Shown here one piece after another: positions 33,472-35,831 of a stretch of DNA of 35,831 nt. The first letter of the stretch is position 1. Every line of letters starts with the position of its first letter. The translations under genes and the position numbers were made by a program. Source of the DNA: DASUPK01 sp035456265 (GTDB lineage: Bacteria > Actinomycetota > Thermoleophilia > Solirubrobacterales > 70-9). The notes beneath the pieces are model-generated. The model ran no database searches, was not told the DNA's origin, and saw only the letters and a program-made list of their open reading frames with translations. The stretch covers positions 1 through 35,831 of the forward strand of contig DATIDP010000123.1 in the NCBI GenBank assembly GCA_035456265.1, written 5' to 3'.

Positions 33472-35772
33472 ATGGCGAAGAAGCGGGTACACGAGATAGC
33501 CAAGGCCCAGGGCCTGACCAGCAAGGAGCTCCTTGCTGCGCTCAAGGCTGCCGGCGTCGAGGCGAAGGCCGCCCAGTCGAGCGTCGAGGAGTCCGACGCC
33601 CTGGCCGCGTTGAAGAGCTCGGGTGACGGTGCCTCTTCCGGTGGTACGGCCACTCAGACCAAGTCCGCTTCGCAGAGCAAGGCAACGGCCGCGAAGGCTT
33701 CGGGCGGTCCCAAGGCGAAGACGGGCGACGGGGCGACGGGCAAGCCCGCCGCCGAGAAGGCCGCCCCGAAGCCGAGGGCTGAGGCTCAGCCGAAACCGGC
33801 GGGCGGCGACGGCGCCGGGAGCGCTGCGGCCAAGAAGGGCACGGGCAAGCGCAGGCGCCGCGTGGTGATCGACTCACAGGCTGCCCGCCGCGACCACATC
33901 GCAAGGACGCAGCCGCCTCCCCGGCCTCCACGTCGCCGTGGCGGTCGCCGGCGGCGACCGCTGCTCGAGGAGCCGAGCGACAGGGAGCTGAAGCAGCCTG
34001 AGGAGCAGCCGGCGATCAAGGTCAACTCCGGCGCAAACGTCCGGGAGGTGGCTGAGAGCCTGGGTCTTTCGCCTGCCGAGGTGATCAAGGCGCTGATGAA
34101 GGAGGGTGAGATGGCCACGCTCACCCAGACGCTCACCGACGAGTCGGTCGAGTCGATCGCCAAGGAGTTCGATCGCAAGATCGAGATCGTCACCGCTGCC
34201 CAGGAGCAGGTGGAGGAGCCGGAGGTCGAGCAGGACGACGAGAAGGACCTCGCCGAGCGGCCGCCGGTCGTCACGGTGATGGGCCACGTCGACCACGGCA
34301 AGACTTCGCTGCTGGATGCCATTCGCCAGACTCAGGTTGCGGCCGGCGAGGCCGGCGGCATCACCCAGCACATCGGCGCCTACCAGGTGAACCACGACGG
34401 CAAGACGCTCACCTTCCTGGATACGCCGGGCCACCAGGCGTTCACCGCGATGCGCGCCCGTGGCGCCAAGGTGACCGACGTCGCCGTAATCGTGGTCGCC
34501 GCCGACGATGGAGTCATGCCGCAGACGGTCGAGGCGATCGACCACGCCCGTGCGGCGGACGTCCCGATCCTGGTCGCGGTCAACAAGATCGACAAGGAGG
34601 GCGCTGACCCGAACCGCGTGCGCACCGAGCTCGCTCAGCAGGACCTGAACCCGGAGGAGTGGGGTGGCGACACCGTCTATGCCGACGTCTCCGCAAAGAC
34701 AAAGGACGGCCTGGACAACCTTCTGGAGATGATCTTGCTGGTGACCGATCTCGAGGAGCTCGGAGCCAACCCCAACGCTCCCGCCTCCGGCACCGTGGTG
34801 GAGGCCGAGCTCGATCCCGGCCGTGGCCCGGTCACGGGTGTGCTGGTGCAGCGCGGCACCCTGCACGTGGGCGACGCGGTTGTCGCCGGTCCCGTCTGGG
34901 GCAAGGTCCGGGCGATGCTCGACGACAAGGGCGAGCGGGTGGAGGAGGCCACACCGGGGACCCCGGTGGAGGTCCTCGGCTTCGACGGTGTCTCAGAAGC
35001 GGGCGAGCACGTGCAGGTGGTCGAGAACGAGCGCAAGGCCCGCTCGCTCGCCCAGGAGCGCGAGACCCGCCTGAAGGCCGAGCAGCTCGCCCGGCGCGCC
35101 GCCCGTAAGGTCACCCTGGAAGAGGTCTTCCAGCGGGCCAGCGAGGGCCAGCTCAAGGAGCTCAACATCGTCCTCAAGGCGGATGTCTCCGGCTCGCTCG
35201 AGGCGCTCGAGGACGAGATCGCCAAGTTGCCGCAGGAGCAGGTGCCGGTCAACGTGATCCACGCTCAGACCGGCGGGATCAACGAGTCCGATGTCATGCT
35301 GGCCGCCGCCTCCGACGCGGTGATCATCGGCTTCAACGTCCGCCCGCTCGCCGAGGCCCGGCGCGCCGCCGAGAACGAGGGAGTCGACATCCGCACCTAC
35401 ACGGTCATCTACAAGGTGACCGAGGACCTGCGCGCCGCGATGGAGGGCCTGCTCGAGCCCGAGGAGGTCGAGGAGGCGGTCGGTCAGGCCGAGGTCAAAC
35501 AGACCTTCAAGGCCTCGCGGGTCGGCACGATCGCGGGCTGTCTCGTCACCGACGGCAAGGTCACGCGGAACGCCAGCGTCCGGCTGGTCCGGGACGGCAC
35601 CATCATCTGGACCGGCAAGGTCGGCTCGCTGCGGCGCTTCAAGGACGACGTCGCCGAGGTCGACGAGGGACAGGAGTGCGGCATCGTGCTGGAGGGCTAC
35701 GCCGACGTCAAGGAGGGCGACGTCCTCGAGTTCTTCGAGACGAAGCAGGTCGAGAAGACTCTCGAGTCCTAG
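33472..35772 (+). CDS. infB: Translation initiation factor IF-2
   Basis: This 766-residue GTPase places initiator tRNA on the 30S subunit. The N-terminal IF2_N module reads KKRVHEIAKAQGLTSKELLA (3-22). A basic, low-complexity Ala/Lys/Pro/Arg linker follows to about residue 180, then a second IF2_N-like module (NVREVAESLGLSPAEVIKAL). The G domain has VMGHVDHGKTSLLDAIR (G1, about 268-284), FLDTPGHQAF (G3), and AVNKIDKEG (G4). Domains II-IV end in VGSLRRFKDDVAEV and ECGIVLEGYADVKEGD, typical of IF-2. It is shorter than many actinobacterial IF-2 proteins because the linker is short. ATG 33472 starts 3 bp after nusA (TAG-GAG-ATG). Confidence 0.96.
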   Translation: MAKKRVHEIAKAQGLTSKELLAALKAAGVEAKAAQSSVEESDALAALKSSGDGASSGGTATQTKSASQSKATAAKASGGPKAKTGDGATGKPAAEKAAPKPRAEAQPKPAGGDGAGSAAAKKGTGKRRRRVVIDSQAARRDHIARTQPPPRPPRRRGGRRRRPLLEEPSDRELKQPEEQPAIKVNSGANVREVAESLGLSPAEVIKALMKEGEMATLTQTLTDESVESIAKEFDRKIEIVTAAQEQVEEPEVEQDDEKDLAERPPVVTVMGHVDHGKTSLLDAIRQTQVAAGEAGGITQHIGAYQVNHDGKTLTFLDTPGHQAFTAMRARGAKVTDVAVIVVAADDGVMPQTVEAIDHARAADVPILVAVNKIDKEGADPNRVRTELAQQDLNPEEWGGDTVYADVSAKTKDGLDNLLEMILLVTDLEELGANPNAPASGTVVEAELDPGRGPVTGVLVQRGTLHVGDAVVAGPVWGKVRAMLDDKGERVEEATPGTPVEVLGFDGVSEAGEHVQVVENERKARSLAQERETRLKAEQLARRAARKVTLEEVFQRASEGQLKELNIVLKADVSGSLEALEDEIAKLPQEQVPVNVIHAQTGGINESDVMLAAASDAVIIGFNVRPLAEARRAAENEGVDIRTYTVIYKVTEDLRAAMEGLLEPEEVEEAVGQAEVKQTFKASRVGTIAGCLVTDGKVTRNASVRLVRDGTIIWTGKVGSLRRFKDDVAEVDEGQECGIVLEGYADVKEGDVLEFFETKQVEKTLES

Positions 35773-35831
35773 TGCTCGCTTCGGGGGCCCGCCGGCTGGT
35801 TGGAGCTCTTGTCGTCACCACCCTTGGTCTT
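35772..35831 (+). CDS. Possible start of a membrane or exported protein, cut by window end
   Basis: A GTG at 35772 overlaps the last base of the infB stop (TAGTG) and opens a frame that stays open to the window edge, reading MLASGARRLVGALVVTTLGL with the GTG taken as Met. The sequence looks like a positively charged, hydrophobic N-terminus. Only 20 codons are visible, so this is weak. If it is not a gene, the last 59 bases hold nothing I can identify. Confidence 0.25.
   Translation, partial: MLASGARRLVGALVVTTLGL

Overview
This window looks like chromosomal DNA of a high-GC actinobacterium, most likely class Thermoleophilia (Solirubrobacterales/Gaiellales type). The reasons are the strong G/C bias at third codon positions, an actinobacterial-type integration host factor (mIHF), the actinobacterial order pyrR-pyrB-pyrC-x-carA-carB ... 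mihF-gmk-rpoZ-coaBC, a CysO-type sulfur carrier, and small secreted protein families I associate with Thermoleophilia. The species cannot be named from the sequence. Most of the window is core metabolism and information processing. I see no insertion sequence, prophage or CRISPR array.

Left part (1-13.9 kb): the end of an AbiEi/DUF559-like protein cut by the window edge, recJ, a bifunctional RelA/SpoT-type (p)ppGpp enzyme, a secreted cupredoxin, a HIT hydrolase divergent from a small secreted protein, and a diacylglycerol-kinase-like lipid kinase. Next comes a frameshifted remnant of a secreted repeat protein. A minus-strand cluster follows, in transcription order: corA, a nucleotidyltransferase-HIT fusion, a phosphomannomutase/phosphoglucomutase and a LACTB2-like metallo-hydrolase. 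The last three are closely spaced or overlapping.

Middle (13.9-18.2 kb): a SAM-I riboswitch with its own intrinsic terminator precedes a threonine-synthase-like PLP enzyme and a CysO-like sulfur carrier ending in Gly-Gly. This is the most interesting unit here. SAM control of a ThrC-like enzyme paired with a thiocarboxylate carrier suggests homocysteine/methionine synthesis rather than, or in addition to, threonine synthesis. A secreted protein, tRNA-Arg(CCG), RNase Z and an alpha/beta hydrolase with an Asp nucleophile follow.

Right part (18.2-35.8 kb): a tightly overlapping pyrimidine operon, pyrR-pyrB-pyrC-(isochorismatase-like)-carA-carB-pyrK-pyrD. It is preceded by a PyrR-type RNA hairpin whose 3' arm contains the pyrR Shine-Dalgarno sequence. 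It would carry glutamine and bicarbonate through to orotate; pyrE and pyrF are not in the window. Then come mihF, gmk, rpoZ, coaBC, a TPR protein and dtd. The window ends with rimP-nusA-infB behind a leader that contains an intrinsic terminator. nusA carries an unusual C-terminal Cys/His motif and acidic tail, and no ylxR gene separates it from infB.

A recurring feature is a -10-like hexamer (usually TANNNT) ending only 6-12 nt before the start codon of many first genes. This suggests leaderless or nearly leaderless transcription.
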